Assembly (NCBI GenBank): GCA_015680685.1
Contig: MNCI01036292.1
Coordinates: forward strand, 739,254-803,253
Reading direction: 5' to 3'
DNA: 64,000 nt
Source of the DNA: Gnetum montanum
Taxonomy: Eukaryota > Streptophyta > Gnetopsida > Gnetales > Gnetaceae
Shown here: positions 11,997 through 24,699 of the stretch, in pieces
Layout of the letters: the number at the start of each line of letters is the position of its first letter
Numbering within the stretch: the first letter of the stretch is position 1
Made by a program: the position numbers and the translations under genes
The notes under the pieces: model-generated
What the model was told of the DNA's origin: nothing
Databases searched by the model: none
Seen by the model: only the letters and a program-made list of their open reading frames with translations

Positions 11997-12581
11997 TGTG
12001 AGATATGTCCCAAGTGGTGGTTCTCTTGGGCTCTCCCCATGGTTTGGGGGCCATGGAACACTTTGAGGCACCCTCGGGTGGCTCTCAAGTGTTACAAAAC
12101 CCACCTCGGCTTGGTGGTACCAAGCTAGCAATAGGACACCTTCCTGTTGCAACTCTCTTCTAAGTCCTCTTCATTCCCCCTCTTCTCCGTGGAGAACTAC
12201 ATGGCCCTCATTCTATGGTGGTCGTAGATATGTAGGCAGCCAAGATTGGATAGTTTTGGTGCGGTGCCAAGCCACACCTTGTACTAGATCGTGAGGTATC
12301 TACGGGTGAGGCACCTTTCCTTGTAGGTGCATTGTCTTCCTTCTCACCGATGTTTTCTACAAGGTTGCGTGTGTCTGCTTGTTTGCATGGTCCTTGTTTT
12401 GGAGTTGGTTCCCCTCCATGAGGTGCGCAGTCGTGTACGTTAAGAAGCTATGCTTCTGCTTGGACTTGCTTGTGAGTTGCTTGTTGGCTTCAGGTGTATT
12501 CCCCTGGTATTCTGCCCCAAATCCATTGGATCTTCGTGAATTCCTTGGGGTGCCGGGCAACATTGGGGCAACGTTGTTACA
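11997..12581 (+). repeat. 5' LTR (585 bp)
   Basis: It starts TGTGAGATATG and ends GTTGTTACA (TG...CA). It is the same length as the 3' copy with only substitutions between them. Short minus-strand frames inside it recur at both LTRs and are not genes. Confidence 0.93.
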
Positions 12582-12583
12582 GA

Positions 12584-12595
12584 TGGTATCAGAGC
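12584..12595 (+). other. Primer-binding site, initiator tRNA-Met
   Basis: TGGTATCAGAGC begins two bases after the LTR end, and it is the canonical plant iMet primer complement. Confidence 0.9.
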
Positions 12596-15500
12596 ATTTC
12601 GGTTTCAATTATTGGTTAAAGTTTTTCGCTAAGTGGGTATGAGGGTTTGTGGTTTGTGAGGTTTCCAATAGAAACTAGCTAACCCCATTCTCAACCACCC
12701 CCTTAGAGGGTGGCCTTGTGCTAATGCTTCCTTTAGCAAACATGGAGCCTAGCGGACAGAGATATGATTATGCTCTTTGGTTGTGTTACTCCATTGAGCT
12801 TGTTTGGTTAATGGTTCCTTTGGATTGATAACTAGATGATCTAGGATCATACCCTTATATATTTTTGAAGAGTTTCCTGATGGTAGTGTTCTCCACTCTT
12901 CATGAGGGGATAGATGAGAAATTGTGAGCAACAGATGTATGTTGCTCTCCGTGAGGATATAAACAATGGCATTGTGGTGATGTCCTTCACTTGTGTACTT
13001 GTGGTTGGATGTGTTGTGATTGTATGCGATACAGTTGAGAGGAGTTCTACTGGCAACTTAGGAATTTTTTTGCTCAAGGAGCTCCATTCTCAGGTCTCCA
13101 GTGATTCATTTGGGATGAATCAGACCCAGTCTCCATTCTATCTCCACCTAGATGACATGTTCGAGGTGGCATTTATTGAGTTGTGCAGGATATGATATCC
13201 TTGGCACTCCCACTCACCCTAGATATAGTGAGTTTGGGGAAATACAAATTGGGATAAGATGGTTCCCAGGTACCTCAGGATGGAGGTCTTTCGAACATGT
13301 GCTCTTGGTGAGCCTTGTTCTAGATGGATTAAGATCATTGCCGGTAGACCTTGTACGTTCGTGCTTGCGATTGTATGTTTGTCTATTTGCGTATGCGTGT
13401 CTTGGTTGCGCTTTCAAATTCTGCATGCGTGTTATCGTGGTTGTGTCTATCGTACGTAATGCAAGGCTTAATGTTGGCTTCTTATTGTTGGGAATGTTGA
13501 GGATGCAGTGGTTGTTTGTGTCCTCCCAAAGCCAAATGGTTGTTATCTTGTTTGACAAATAATTGTAAATGAGGCATGATTGCCCTCATTGTTGATCCTT
13601 GCGAGTTGTGCTCCTTGTTGAGCTGGTGGTGTTGCCCTTGGGCTTGTGGCATCACTATTTTGATTGGTGACATTTCTTGGTGACTTTGAATTCAAGACTA
13701 TTGGTGTGGGTCATCCTATTGTTGGTTCGTGTTGAGAGCTCACCTTGTTTGATGAGAGTCTTGTTGTAAAATCATCTTGGTGATGTTGCTCATTGTTGTG
13801 AGAATTTGTTTGATGCAGACTTCTTGTTGGATAGACCTTGGTCTTCTTATTTTTGGCTTGAGATGATGATTGTCTATTGCCCATGACTCACACAATTGTG
13901 TTGAGTTTTTGGTCCTGGTTGAGGACAATGTTAGTTGTTGGGAATGATTGTTGTGTATGAATCTTGAAATTCTGAGAGTATGTTATCTCTCTCTTAGTTT
14001 GCCTCATGATATAATCGTTTGTTTAAGTGATTGATTCATCCATCAATGTTTTGCATGATTGATCTCTATGCATGTTACTGAGGTCTTGATTTATGATGTG
14101 CAAGTGTAACATGAATTGGTTATATGATCATGCTTGATGGTTGTGTATGAGGCTGATGTGCTAATGGTGTTCCTGCTAACTTCTATGTTTCTAAGCTTTT
14201 GTCTCAATGTTTGCAGGTAGCACAGGTACAAAGATGTATCCAGTGGTGACCTCAGTTGATTCTGTGAGCACTATGTCTATGGGATTATATGTGCTACTGA
14301 GACCTTCATGAACTGATTATTTGGTCTCAGAATCCCAACATTGGGTTGTGGATTTATCAGTACCTTGGCTATGATGGATCAGCAGGTACATTATGATTTG
14401 TTTGCCTCTCTGTGCTGGGGAGCACTAATAGAGGATGGTGATCTGTCCTAGACCCTACAGATATTGGGCTAGCAGATGGCATGAAATGGTATCCTTGGCC
14501 ATGCCGGATACTGATGGCCCAGGAGTGGCCAATGCAATGAGGTCCCACTATGGCAGGATGGTGGATACTCAGTTGGTGTGTTTCGTTATTCGATCGTTGC
14601 ATTTGTGTTGCGTTCGTGTCTCAAATCGTTTTTATTCGAGGTTACCCGTGCAGTGGGTTCAGTGTGACGGTAGATCATGAATCTTTGAGACAGTTGTGCA
14701 ATGACAGATGATCATTTATGCTTCGTGACAGAGACAAGTTTTCGCAAAACAACATGGTTCTTCATGGTATGCCCTTGGTGGCCTAAATCCTTTAGCCTAG
14801 GATGCGCTGGGTAGTTGTCCTGTAGCCTTTTAGGCTTAGGTAGCATTCCCAAATAACCATGTATGTTCCCATATATGAATGTAATCTGATCCTTGGGTGT
14901 GCACAATGTACCCTTGTGGTATTCCCAATTCGGTTGTATGCACTCAAAAGTGCTAGATGTATTTCCTATGTGACTCAGTGGTCTCCTGGTTGTAGGCCTA
15001 TGCCACACAATGTGACAAGGCCAAGCTTGATGTATGGTGTTTTCCCTAGTGCTTGTTTTGAAGCACCCTTATTATATGTTGTAAATGGCTATTATGCCTT
15101 GATGTATAATCCTTATGAAAACCTCATGGGAAACTTGTCAGTTGGATACAGCGTTGTAACAAACAGACCAGGGCATGTCCTTGCCCATTATGCTCGTGAA
15201 TTGGTGCCATGTGTTTTTGATGATGTTGGCGTGCATGGATGGTGTTGCTTGGTGAACGTCCTTGAGATAGGACAAATCTTGGGAACACATTCTCTTGTGT
15301 TCCTGGACTGGCAAAGATCTTGTCCATAGATGATTGATGGTGACTAAAATTCAGATCAATATGATGTCTAACAGTGGATTTGAGTAGAATTCTGGGTAGT
15401 GGCACCTAGACTTGCTCTTCCATCTTGGGTGTGATCGTGGAGTAGTTGTCCAAATGATGGGATGGTGGTCCATCCTTGGATAAATGACGTTACAGATATA

Positions 15501-17278
15501 GAAATTGTGATTTCTCTTGGTGGCCTTGTTTGGTGGGCTTGAATGTGCTCAAAACACTTGCGTTGATGCTCTTGTGATCGGGGGTTTCTAATGAGTTATG
15601 CATGTTGGTGGGCTCTCGTGACTAATTGCCTTTGGTGCTTTGGAGAGCTATGATGCACTCTCATAGATTGGGAATTATTGGTGTGTATGTTGTCTATGGT
15701 GTGATTCCGTGATTGGGGACTCATTGTGCCTAATAGGCTATGGTGTCTTGCTGAATTTTCCCGTGTACTTGGCCCTTATGTACACTGATGTATCACACAG
15801 TCCATCCCGGTTGTATTGTCCCATGTCTCTGGTGTGAGGTAAATTCTTGTTGGTGTTCTCACCTCCCTGGTGGGATAGTAGATATGATCATGAGGGATCA
15901 TTCTCCATTTCAATGAATTCCCTCTTCAGTTTCTAATATAATGAGGCAGGTGGCATTTAGATGGTTGTCTCCTATTTGGGACCTAGAAGCAGTTGATGTT
16001 TGGGACTTGTCCCTAGCAGTGGTCCCATGTATGTGAACTTGTGGGGCTTGTTCTCAGAGATAGAATGTTGCTACCCTGGGGAAATTCATGAAACCTCCTT
16101 TTTGAGGTCGTGTTGTTGATGTAAATCAAAGATACATATTGCTCTTCTTGTAAGCAAGGCATGATATTGTGTACTTTCAGTTTTGGAGGCTTCAGAGAAA
16201 CTTCCTTGTTGGGGTTCTCTGGTAGACCTCCCTTATTGTAAACCCTTCGAGGATGAATTGTTTTGTGTTAGATTTGTAAATAATGTTGATGAAAGCCCAT
16301 TCCATGTAAAACTATCTTGAGGACTTGGTCCTCCTATGGGTGAGATGTTGTTGTCGACTTGTGTCTATTGCTTGGGTTGAATGACAATAGGTAGTGGTGC
16401 GGCCTTGTCCACCACAAATTGATGTAAATGGGCTTGATTGGGATGTATGAAATAGAACCCAGATATCCCAAGATGAAACAGAAATGCTTGGTGTCTCGAG
16501 TTGTTCTCAAGGGAAAAATCGAACCTAGGTAAGACTTGTGAACCCATCTCTTCCCTCAGCTGGTGACAGTTCCATGATATGGTTCTAGTGGCTATATTGA
16601 CTACTTGGGTGTGTATGATGGTTAAGGTGTAGCTGGGCTACTATACTCACCTATGGAAGAAACCTCCCAAATAGGATCCTTTCTACAAGTGCAAAACCTA
16701 CTGAAAGGTGTTGATCATCAGACTAGCATTCATTCTTGATATAGTGGGGTAATGCAAATTGTGAGAACATTGATGTTCCTCGGAGAATTCATGATCTGGT
16801 TACTCTCTGAGATGTGGGTGATTCTTCTCCATGAATGGGATATTATGGTTGCATTCGATGGTGTGTTTATGGCTGATATGAGACAGGTGATGGAGGATTG
16901 TCATGGGGTTGGCTGCCCAATTGACCCTCCACTTGTTCTAACATTTGAGCAAGTGTTCTCAATGTTGAACAATCACAAGATGTGTTGCTGATAGTTGGGG
17001 CTTGTTGTATGTTAGCCTCTTGGAGAAGTTTCCAAATAGATTTTTGGATCTTGTCTCTCGTTGGAATGATGAATGATGGATTGAGGCATGCGATGCTGGT
17101 GTCTGCAGATGGCAAGGTCAAGCTCAAGGATCTGTTCTTGTACCTTGTTTGTAAGGGTGAACATGTTTGACGCCCTTCATGCCAGCTTGAACAAACATGA
17201 TGAGAAAAAGATAATGCGCATGGTACCAATGCATGTGGAATCAGTGCTTAGATGGTTGCATTGGTGAGACCCCCTGGG

Positions 17279-17344
17279 TCTCGATGCGAGTAGCAGAACA
17301 TGGAGTTTTGATCTCGATGCGAGTAGCAGAACATGGAGTTCTGG
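17279..17344 (+). repeat. 33-bp tandem duplication
   Basis: Two adjacent copies start TCTCGATGCGAGTAGCAG, with a period of exactly 33 bp and a difference only near the unit end. It lies inside the non-coding element. Confidence 0.95.
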
Positions 17345-17851
17345 CAAGCATGAGTTGCTTGCAGAGACATGGCTCATTGGAGCATGTCCTCCCTCTCGAT
17401 GTGATGTTCCCAAGTCCCTCACCATGGGTAGTGGCCCTGGTGAGCCCTCAGAGAAAAAGAAATCAATGGGTGCTGAGATGCCATTCACAGAGGAACTCGG
17501 TGGGACTTGTGGAAGAGGAGCTATCTTCTTGCATAAGTTATGGGTTTACGCAAGAAGATATGTCTCTAGACCCTTAAAGGGATGGATCTAGGGGATGCCT
17601 TAGAATGTTGGCCTTTCGGTTGGGCTCTCCTGCTCGTATAGAGAAGGGAAGTCTTGGGCTTCCTCAAATTTCCCTTGCGTTTCATGCAAGTCATTGGTTG
17701 GAAGGACGTATCAGGTGTTGGGGTTGGTACCTTCCTTCAAGCCTGGTGTCTAAGCAATTGACGGATCCCCGAAATTGACGGAGTTTCAAACCCATGTAGA
17801 AGTGTACACTCAAAGCTATCCTAGGCTCCACTCAAAGGACGTCACTTCTTT

Positions 17852-17865
17852 GTGTGGGGGAGGAT
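17852..17865 (+). other. Polypurine tract
   Basis: GTGTGGGGGAGGAT sits immediately upstream of the 3' LTR start at 17866, the expected plus-strand priming position. Confidence 0.75.
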
Positions 17866-18450
17866 TGTGAGACATGTCCCAAGTGGTGGTTCTCTTGGGC
17901 TCTCCCCATGGTTTGGGGGCCATGGAACACTTTGAGGCACCCTCGGGTGGCTCTCAAGTGTTACAAAACCCACCCCGACTTGGTGGTACCAAGCTAGCAA
18001 TAGGACACCTTCCTATTGTAACTCTCTTCTAAGTCCTCTTCATTCCCCCTCTTCTCCATGGAGAACTACATGGCCCTAATTCTATGGTGGTCGTAGATAT
18101 GTAGGTAGCCAAGACTGGATAGTTTTGGTGCGGTGCCAGGCCACACCTTGTACTAGATCGTGAGGGATCTAGGGGTGAGGCACCTTCCCTTGTAGGTGCA
18201 TTATCTCCCTTCTCACCGATGTTGTCTACAAGGTTGCATGTGTGTGCTTATTTGCATGGTCCTCATTTTGGAGTTGGTTCCCCTCCATGAGGTGCGCGGT
18301 CGTGTACATTAAGAAGCTATGCTTCTGCTTGGACTTGCTTGTGAGTTGCTTGTTGGCTTGAGGCGTATTCCCCTGGTCTTCCGCCCCAAATCCATTGGAT
18401 CTTCGTGAATTCCTTGGGGTGCCGGGCAACGTTGGGGCAACGTTGTTACA
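17866..18450 (+). repeat. 3' LTR (585 bp)
   Basis: It starts TGTGAGACATG and ends GTTGTTACA, followed by the ATCAG duplication. It has the same length as the 5' LTR. Confidence 0.93.
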
Positions 18451-18929
18451 ATCAGTCTAGTTTTCATTCTAGGACAGAGAATAAACTCAGTCTCTCTCTC
18501 TATATTTTTTCTAAAACAGAGGTTAGATTCTGAAGTTGACTATCTAGTGATTGAAATATGAAACCCAGAGGTTAGCACCAATGAAAGAACAGTAATGTCC
18601 ATCATATTTATGAAATTAAATTATGATTTTAAGTGAAAAAAACAATAAGTAAAATTTATGAACTCAAAATTATTTTCTAGGAAAATAGAACTTGCCCAAA
18701 GCAACTCTAAATTATAATTTCGTTGAGCAACTAGATTCCAATAACAAATAGAGAAATGGATTTCTGAATTTTTTTTCATATTAACAGTAAATAATTTGTA
18801 AAAGAGGAAAGAGATATATATTCTAATATTTAGCCTTTATTTTTCCTTCATAAATATAAAACAAACACAAAACCTTTAAGTTTTTCAAGTAACCATCCTT
18901 TCCAGACACAGTACCAGCTACCCTACACA

Positions 18930-20500
18930 TGATATTTGAATTTGATCAATTCTTTAGGTTGTAGTCCCATCATCCCCCATTATACTAGTTTATGAGCATG
19001 GTCGCAAATGTTCTGCCAAATATACAAATCCCTAGACATCGCCATCCAAGGCATATATTTGGGAGTCATAATGTGTGCCCATTTTGGTCTAATTCCCTAG
19101 TCCTACACAAGTAGATTAATTATGTTTTGATGTCTAGTAAAGAGGGACATCTTCAAATTTTAAAACACCCAAATCCCTTGCAAGCTTGGACTTGGCCACC
19201 ATGTCCCAACAACAAATAAAGTGTAGCCAATTACCTTCTTTGCCCCCTAGACCAGAAAAAATTCTTGATGATCTAGTTGAATTTATTGATCACCCCCATG
19301 GTTGAGGTAGCAATTGAAGCCACATATTGAGAGATTACTAATAGTATAGAGGTAGCCATAAGGAGCTTACATTTTCATGTTAGAAATCTAGTAGTCCAAT
19401 GCCTCACCCATGAGTAGAGACATTGGATTAGGCAGGTCCAAGTTGACAATCTATTCTAGGCAAACATAGGAATGCCTAGATAGGAATCATTCTTTGTACT
19501 TGGCAAGATCCCCAAGGACAAATACATTTGTTGCCAAATTGGTTCTTCGATGTAGAAGAAATGCACAACTAACTTCCCTCAATTTGATTGTAGACCAATT
19601 TCCTGAGCCATACGATCCAAGGCTCGATTGATTGCTAAAACTTAAGCACAGTAGCCCAATTCATAAGGATAGTATTGTCAACATAGTGTTCTATGATGAA
19701 AGTAGTTCCTTTGACGTTCATTCCTTTGACCCCCTCTTCCTTACAGTACGATTTCATGGTGTCCATGATAATAATAAAAAGATAAGGAGATAAAAGAGTA
19801 ACCCCTTGGTGGGAGAGGAAAACCCCCATAGACGGCCAAACAAATCAAAGTAGGTGTGGTCTTTTGAGGGTTGATTCAAAGATCTACAAAATGTGGGTGA
19901 ACCCCTTTCTTGAGCATGACATGTTGAAGGGTATTCCATTGGATGGTATCCTAAGCTTTGGTAATATCTAGCTTAATGCACATAGAAGGGAACTTGACCC
20001 ACTGGATGAAGCGCATGACTTCTCGTAATAAGATAATTTGATCTTGAATAAACTTTCCCTTCACAAATCCCAATTGGTGAGGGCCTACCAAGGTTGGCAT
20101 CATAGGTTGCAAATGACAAACGAGAATCTTTGTGAAAATTTTGAGCAAGGAGTTACAGACACCAATTGATTTATAATGGGCCGATAGGATTGGATTAGGA
20201 ACTTTAGGCACCAACACAATCTAGGAGTAGTTGATCTCCTAATGAACTTGCCTTCTTTTTAACATCAGATTAAAGGTGTCCAGCATGTTTTGTCAAACAC
20301 CCACCCTATTTCACTGACCCTACCACTGCAGTATGTCACAATTGGTGGTATGTAACTTGGTTTCTTGCAAGCATACCACCAAATAGTTTTCTGTCTACAC
20401 CAATTTTTAAAGGTATCTCTTTTGTAAGGGGTACCCTGGCCCCAACAATTCTAAGAGAGGATCTTCATGGTCTACTAGTATACCATTTTTTGTAGACCTC
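18930..20500 (-). pseudogene. LINE (L1-type) ORF2 relic: endonuclease stub and reverse transcriptase
   Basis: On the minus strand a short endonuclease-like start (about 20350-20450, a TPYKRDT-KNW segment) is followed almost at once by reverse transcriptase. LVPKVPNPIL-HYKSIGVCNSLLKIFTKIL and QLGFVKGKFIQDQIILLREV (19951-20217) are the fingers motifs. SPYLFIIIMDTMKSYCKEEGVKG and HYVDNTILM (19635-19829) match the palm region, with HYVDN standing where plant LINEs have FADD. A FFW-like thumb/connection segment with a Leu-Ala-Arg-Asp-Leu-Gly block lies near 19150-19290. Most of the endonuclease is missing, and frameshifts and stops are frequent. The 3' end is not marked by a poly(A) tail, so it is probably truncated. 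Confidence 0.82.
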
Positions 20501-20699
20501 TTTGAAGATCATTTGGGACTTGAGGTTAATGTCAATTGTGTCTTCTTGGACCACATCATTTGTTCTGTTGGACTACCAACCTACTTTGGCTCTTTAACCA
20601 CCAGGAGGCCCTGTGAATCTTTTGAGAATATTTTCCTAACCACTAGATCAAAAGGAGATTTGGATGAACCTTGCACAACTGATACCCAATTTCCCAATA

Positions 20700-21640
20700 G
20701 TGGGAGTTCCCCTCCAACTAGGGACGTTGACAGACTAACATGCATCTCTTATGTAGGAGGAGAGGCATATGAGAGCACAAGGGAAGCAGCCCTTGCCCAA
20801 ACCACCACCATAGGTTCCACAACAAGACTAAGGAACACCACTCTTTCCTGTCATGATTTCCAAGCCTAAGGGTGCACCTTGCATTCCTAAGTGGAATGGT
20901 TGGCTTTTCTACAAGTTGTGCATGCCTTCTATTGCCCAAGGAGGCTCCTGTTTAGGCTTCCTTATCAACACATTCTCATATTCAATAGCCAAGCGTTCCT
21001 CCTTGAAAGGTAGGTCAATGATAACCTCTTTCAGTAGGTTCTCAAGGGATAACAATCATGAAACATAAAACTATGCATATCCCATGCATTCCTTGGTCAC
21101 CGTAAACCTATCAAAGGATATGAACTCCCAACCCAGACTGGGGTCATAGAGAACAGCGTTGTTTCCCAATGGATCCCTAGATGCCAATATGTTAGAGCCA
21201 ATCTGTGTGCACTGAAAAACCAAGGTCCTTCTAACAAGACCCAATCTTGATCCTCAGAAGATGTAAACACAAACAAGAGGGGGTCACCCATGAGCAACCT
21301 AACTTAGACTTCTCTCATAGACTAAGATGCAACCACCCACCTTTTGATAACGTCTAGCCTCGACCTAGACCGAGAAGACACAAAATAACTAATTAGGCTT
21401 AGTTCCATGGTGTGAATGCCTTCCTAGGTTAGTCCTTTGACTTGCATCCTCATGGTTACCCCATCCTGTACAATGGCCTCCATGCCCCCATCTCCCAAAG
21501 ACCAGCTATTGCCCCTCCTCCTGAGGCATCATCAAAGGACCCAAAAGCGCTACTACAACCTTGCCCTCTAGAGACATCCTTGCCCATACTTCGTGTGCCT
21601 GGGCCATCTCCTCAATTGCTCTGCAAGTCTCCTAAGTTGC
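20700..21640 (-). pseudogene. LINE ORF1 relic: DUF4283-like domain and CCHC zinc knuckle
   Basis: ORF1 of plant L1 elements encodes an RNA-binding, gag-like protein. Here LFVFTSSEDQDWVLLEGPWFF and the following LALTYWHLGIHW and TPVWV segment (21097-21297) match the DUF4283 pattern, including GPWFF and the W-H-G strand. About 60 codons downstream, near 20880-20920, a CX2CX4HX4C zinc knuckle (CTTC...NH...C) is visible, with a TAG inside it. It precedes the ORF2 relic in the same orientation, the usual LINE order. Several in-frame stops make it non-functional. The 5' limit near 21640 is my estimate. Confidence 0.7.
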
Positions 21641-21659
21641 ATTCCCTCTACTCATTGTT

Positions 21660-24250
21660 CACTCCTCTTTTTTTCCTCTGCTTTAGTTATAATTTGATAT
21701 GTACAATAATTGATGATTTCATATTCGATTCAGTCGTAACCATCTTGGTAGCATTTACAAATGGTGCAATTGCTGCTTCTTGTATTATTAAATGTAGCAT
21801 GAAGTTAGGAATACAAATACAAGCATGCAGAATATGGAATTTCAATATTTAACATGCGGAAGATTTAAACTTGAGATATTTTTTGTATTCTATTTTTACA
21901 TTTAAAAATTTACATTCAGTGTCATAGATGCATAAAATTTTTTCAAATAAAAAAATTAATGAATATTTCTCTAATCAGCTTGGAAGGTTTGGTGGCTATG
22001 CATGCATGCATGTTGTTTATATATGCATAGTTGAGAAAGCTTATCACATAAAACTAGAATATTTTGGATCAAAAAGATAACTGTAAATCAATCTTTTCTT
22101 TGATATATCTTTCTAGTGATATTATCCTAGTCAACTCCATTTTGTTGGGACAAAGCTAGAATGATGATAATGTTCTTGAAAGATCTTTGCATAGTTGTAA
22201 TAGATGACATTGCTTTTTCCCTTCATGTTTGTTTTTCTTTTTAAAAGTGAAGATTCCTCTTTCTGAGACAACTTCATTGATGGCTCCAAGATTCAAAATA
22301 TCTCATGCATGGAAACATCCTGTGATTTGTTACATATGCCCAATATTTTGGTTAGTTGGACAGCAATGGAACTTTATGGGTCAATAAAATTTATTTGTGG
22401 TAACCATTTTTTTCTGTCATCTTTGCCGAATCTTGATCTGCTAATTCTACCTTAGATTTACCTTATGAAAAGACCCTTGAGTAATTTAGGGTATGTGGCC
22501 TTGTGAACATTCTCGTCCATTGCAAGGTTAGTTATCCGGTTCTTGTTTATAATTATTAACCGAGAGACTGGTGCATATTCAAGGCATGCCATGCTACTAG
22601 TAAGATTTTCAGAAGTTTTATTCATTTTTAACATTAATTACTTTCAACTAGTTTTATGAATATTAGCTATGTTTCAATGTTGGGTGCCTACTAGGAAGAA
22701 AGCAGTCAAGGTGTACACATTCTGTATGGTTCTGCATTTGTCGGTCTCCTTGCCCTCCTCGACCCCTGGATCATCTGTTGCATTAAACAATGAGGCACCA
22801 CAGTAGTTGTCTCCTATACAAAGATACATTAACATAGTATGATTTGTCCATGTCTCCTAGTCTTTACTAGCATTCATGCTTATTCAGTATTTGGAAGTCA
22901 ATTCTTTAAAATTTTGCAATAATGTTAATGTATCATTTCCACGAGACGTTTACTGAGCTTCATCAAACATCGTATATAAAAATTTTTTAATTCTCTGCTG
23001 CACAATCAGGATTCTAATTGTTTGTTACTGCAATTTCAAGCATCTTTTACAAATTCAAATTCAAAAGTACCCGGTTTTGTAAATTTCTAATTGTATTCAA
23101 GTTCCAGAGAAAATGAGGAATAATAGGAAAGATAAAACTATGAGATCTATGTTGATGTCAACCTTGCCCCATACTAAGCACGAGGCCATGATTTACTGGT
23201 CTAATTACTAGGGTATGGTTTCACGATTTGAATAAGAGTGTTTTCAATGAGGTATCATGCAACCTTTAAATTATTGTAATTTATCAATAGTTACAAGTCA
23301 TATCTTGAACATTTTTAAAGCTCATAAAGATGTTCGAGTCAAAATTCATCCTATACAAGAAGGAAAGTATGCCTTCAACAAACTTAAGTGATTTCAAAGT
23401 TACATTAATTGTATCAACATGGATAATTATTGAACAAGAGAATAAAAGTAAAATGTATAGTTGCAAACTTAATGAACTATAAAACACGACATTGTTTATA
23501 AATATCTAATTTTTACATAGAATCTCTTTGTATAGCTTGCTTGCTAATTAAGTGAAATGTTGGTTAGTTGGGATATAAAATAGGTTATTCATAATGATTA
23601 TAGTTACTATCTTATGTTATCATTGAAAATATATTTTACTCATACTTTCCATTTCATCTTCTATTTATAGTATCAAAGCTTCATTGTATGTGCACCTTGT
23701 TAGTGGCTTCAAAATTTTTACTTCAATAGTAAATTAAAAGGTTCAATAAAAATAAATTCAACTAACAAGATGATTAATATATGATAAAAGCATACATAAT
23801 ACTAACAAACTGCAAATGATCCGTGGAGCCTACGAAGAAAGAGGCAAAGGTCGTCAATTGCCATATTCATTACTAATTAGATTTAGTATTCACGTAGCAA
23901 TGAATATGATGTAAATGAATAACATTTACACCGGAAAGAAAGGAAGTTATCGTTATGATATTCCATTACAGCTATAAAAGACAGTCATCATAAATTTAGA
24001 TTTAAATCAAAGCAGTGGATTTTGTACGGTAAAATCAGGTTATTTTCTGTATGTAAATGATATATCAGAGCCATCAGCAGTACCTTCTAATTCATGAAAG
24101 CTTTTTATGGCTGAGCTGGTGGGATATTTCCACGGTGTGCAGCCTGTGGAGAACTCGGAAGACAAACTCCGCGTTGAAAAGGAAAGAATGCATATACTAA
24201 TATTTTAATGGAACACATCATAAAACAATATCGAAAAGATATGGCAATAA
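21660..24250. other. AT-rich region, nothing recognised
   Basis: I looked on both strands for retroelement motifs, LTR ends and splice-supported frames and found none. A small ATGCATGCATGCATG run lies near 22000. The few short frames have no context. Confidence 0.55.
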
Positions 24251-24283
24251 ACAAAAGAAATTATGTGAACGGGCAAAAACTGC

Positions 24284-24680
24284 ATGCAAGGTGAACCTAA
24301 CGGCCCACATGGTGGTGGTGAACGTGAGCCACAGGCAATAACGTGGCTGCAGTTACACCGGCGCGGTGGTGGTGGTGGTGGTGGCAGAGCCATGGCGAAC
24401 GTGGGCATTCACTGCCAAAGGTTGGAAGGTGCTATAAAAGCAGCCGAGGCGACGACAGAATCATTCCGCAGCGAAGCCATGGAGGACTCCCCTCTCCGGG
24501 AAGGAACCAGCAGCAGCAGACGGTGGTTTCTCTTTCTTTCGGAAACATGGGGCCTCCCCTCCTCTCCAGATAGCAGTGGCAGCGCAGATCCCTTTCTGGC
24601 TATGGCGCTGTCAGAGTAGCCGGCGTGCTTGGCATTTAGAGTGACAGCCCAGCCTCTCTCCTCCCTCGCACGCCCCAATC
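24284..24680 (+). promoter_or_regulatory. GC-rich island with TATA box and short ORF; possible promoter or first exon
   Basis: This stretch stands out as GC-rich within AT-rich surroundings. It holds a GGT repeat (24366-24384), a CTATAAAAG box at 24430-24438 and, about 40 bp on, an ATG in good plant context (AAGCCATGG, ATG at 24479). That ATG opens 46 codons ending at 24619, with a Ser-rich middle and no family I recognise. A longer frame from 24284 and an opposite frame (24409-24678) cover the same DNA, so neither is secure. It could be the start of a real gene whose later exons lie beyond a long intron, a promoter relic, or chance. Confidence 0.3.
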
Positions 24681-24699
24681 AGCATAGCGTTGTGTATTT

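Larger units (their letters stand above)
11997..18450 (+). mobile_element. Complete non-coding LTR element (LARD-like), iMet primer site
   Basis: Two 585-bp LTRs (11997-12581 and 17866-18450) flank 5,284 bp of internal DNA. ATCAG is duplicated at 11992-11996 and 18451-18455, which proves the ends. TGGTATCAGAGC, the standard plant initiator-tRNA-Met primer site, lies at 12584-12595, and a GTGTGGGGGAGGA purine tract abuts the 3' LTR. The internal region is visibly rich in G and T on the plus strand. It contains no gag, protease, reverse transcriptase or integrase motif in any frame I could follow, so it depends on another element. My hand alignment gives roughly 28 differences between the LTRs (about 5 percent), so it is younger than most neighbours. 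Confidence 0.92.

Noticed and set aside
12582-17865. Several 60-150 codon frames (for example 13152-13562 and 14859-15329)
   Set aside because: They overlap each other on both strands in a G+T-rich non-coding interior, share no order with gag-pol and show no motif.
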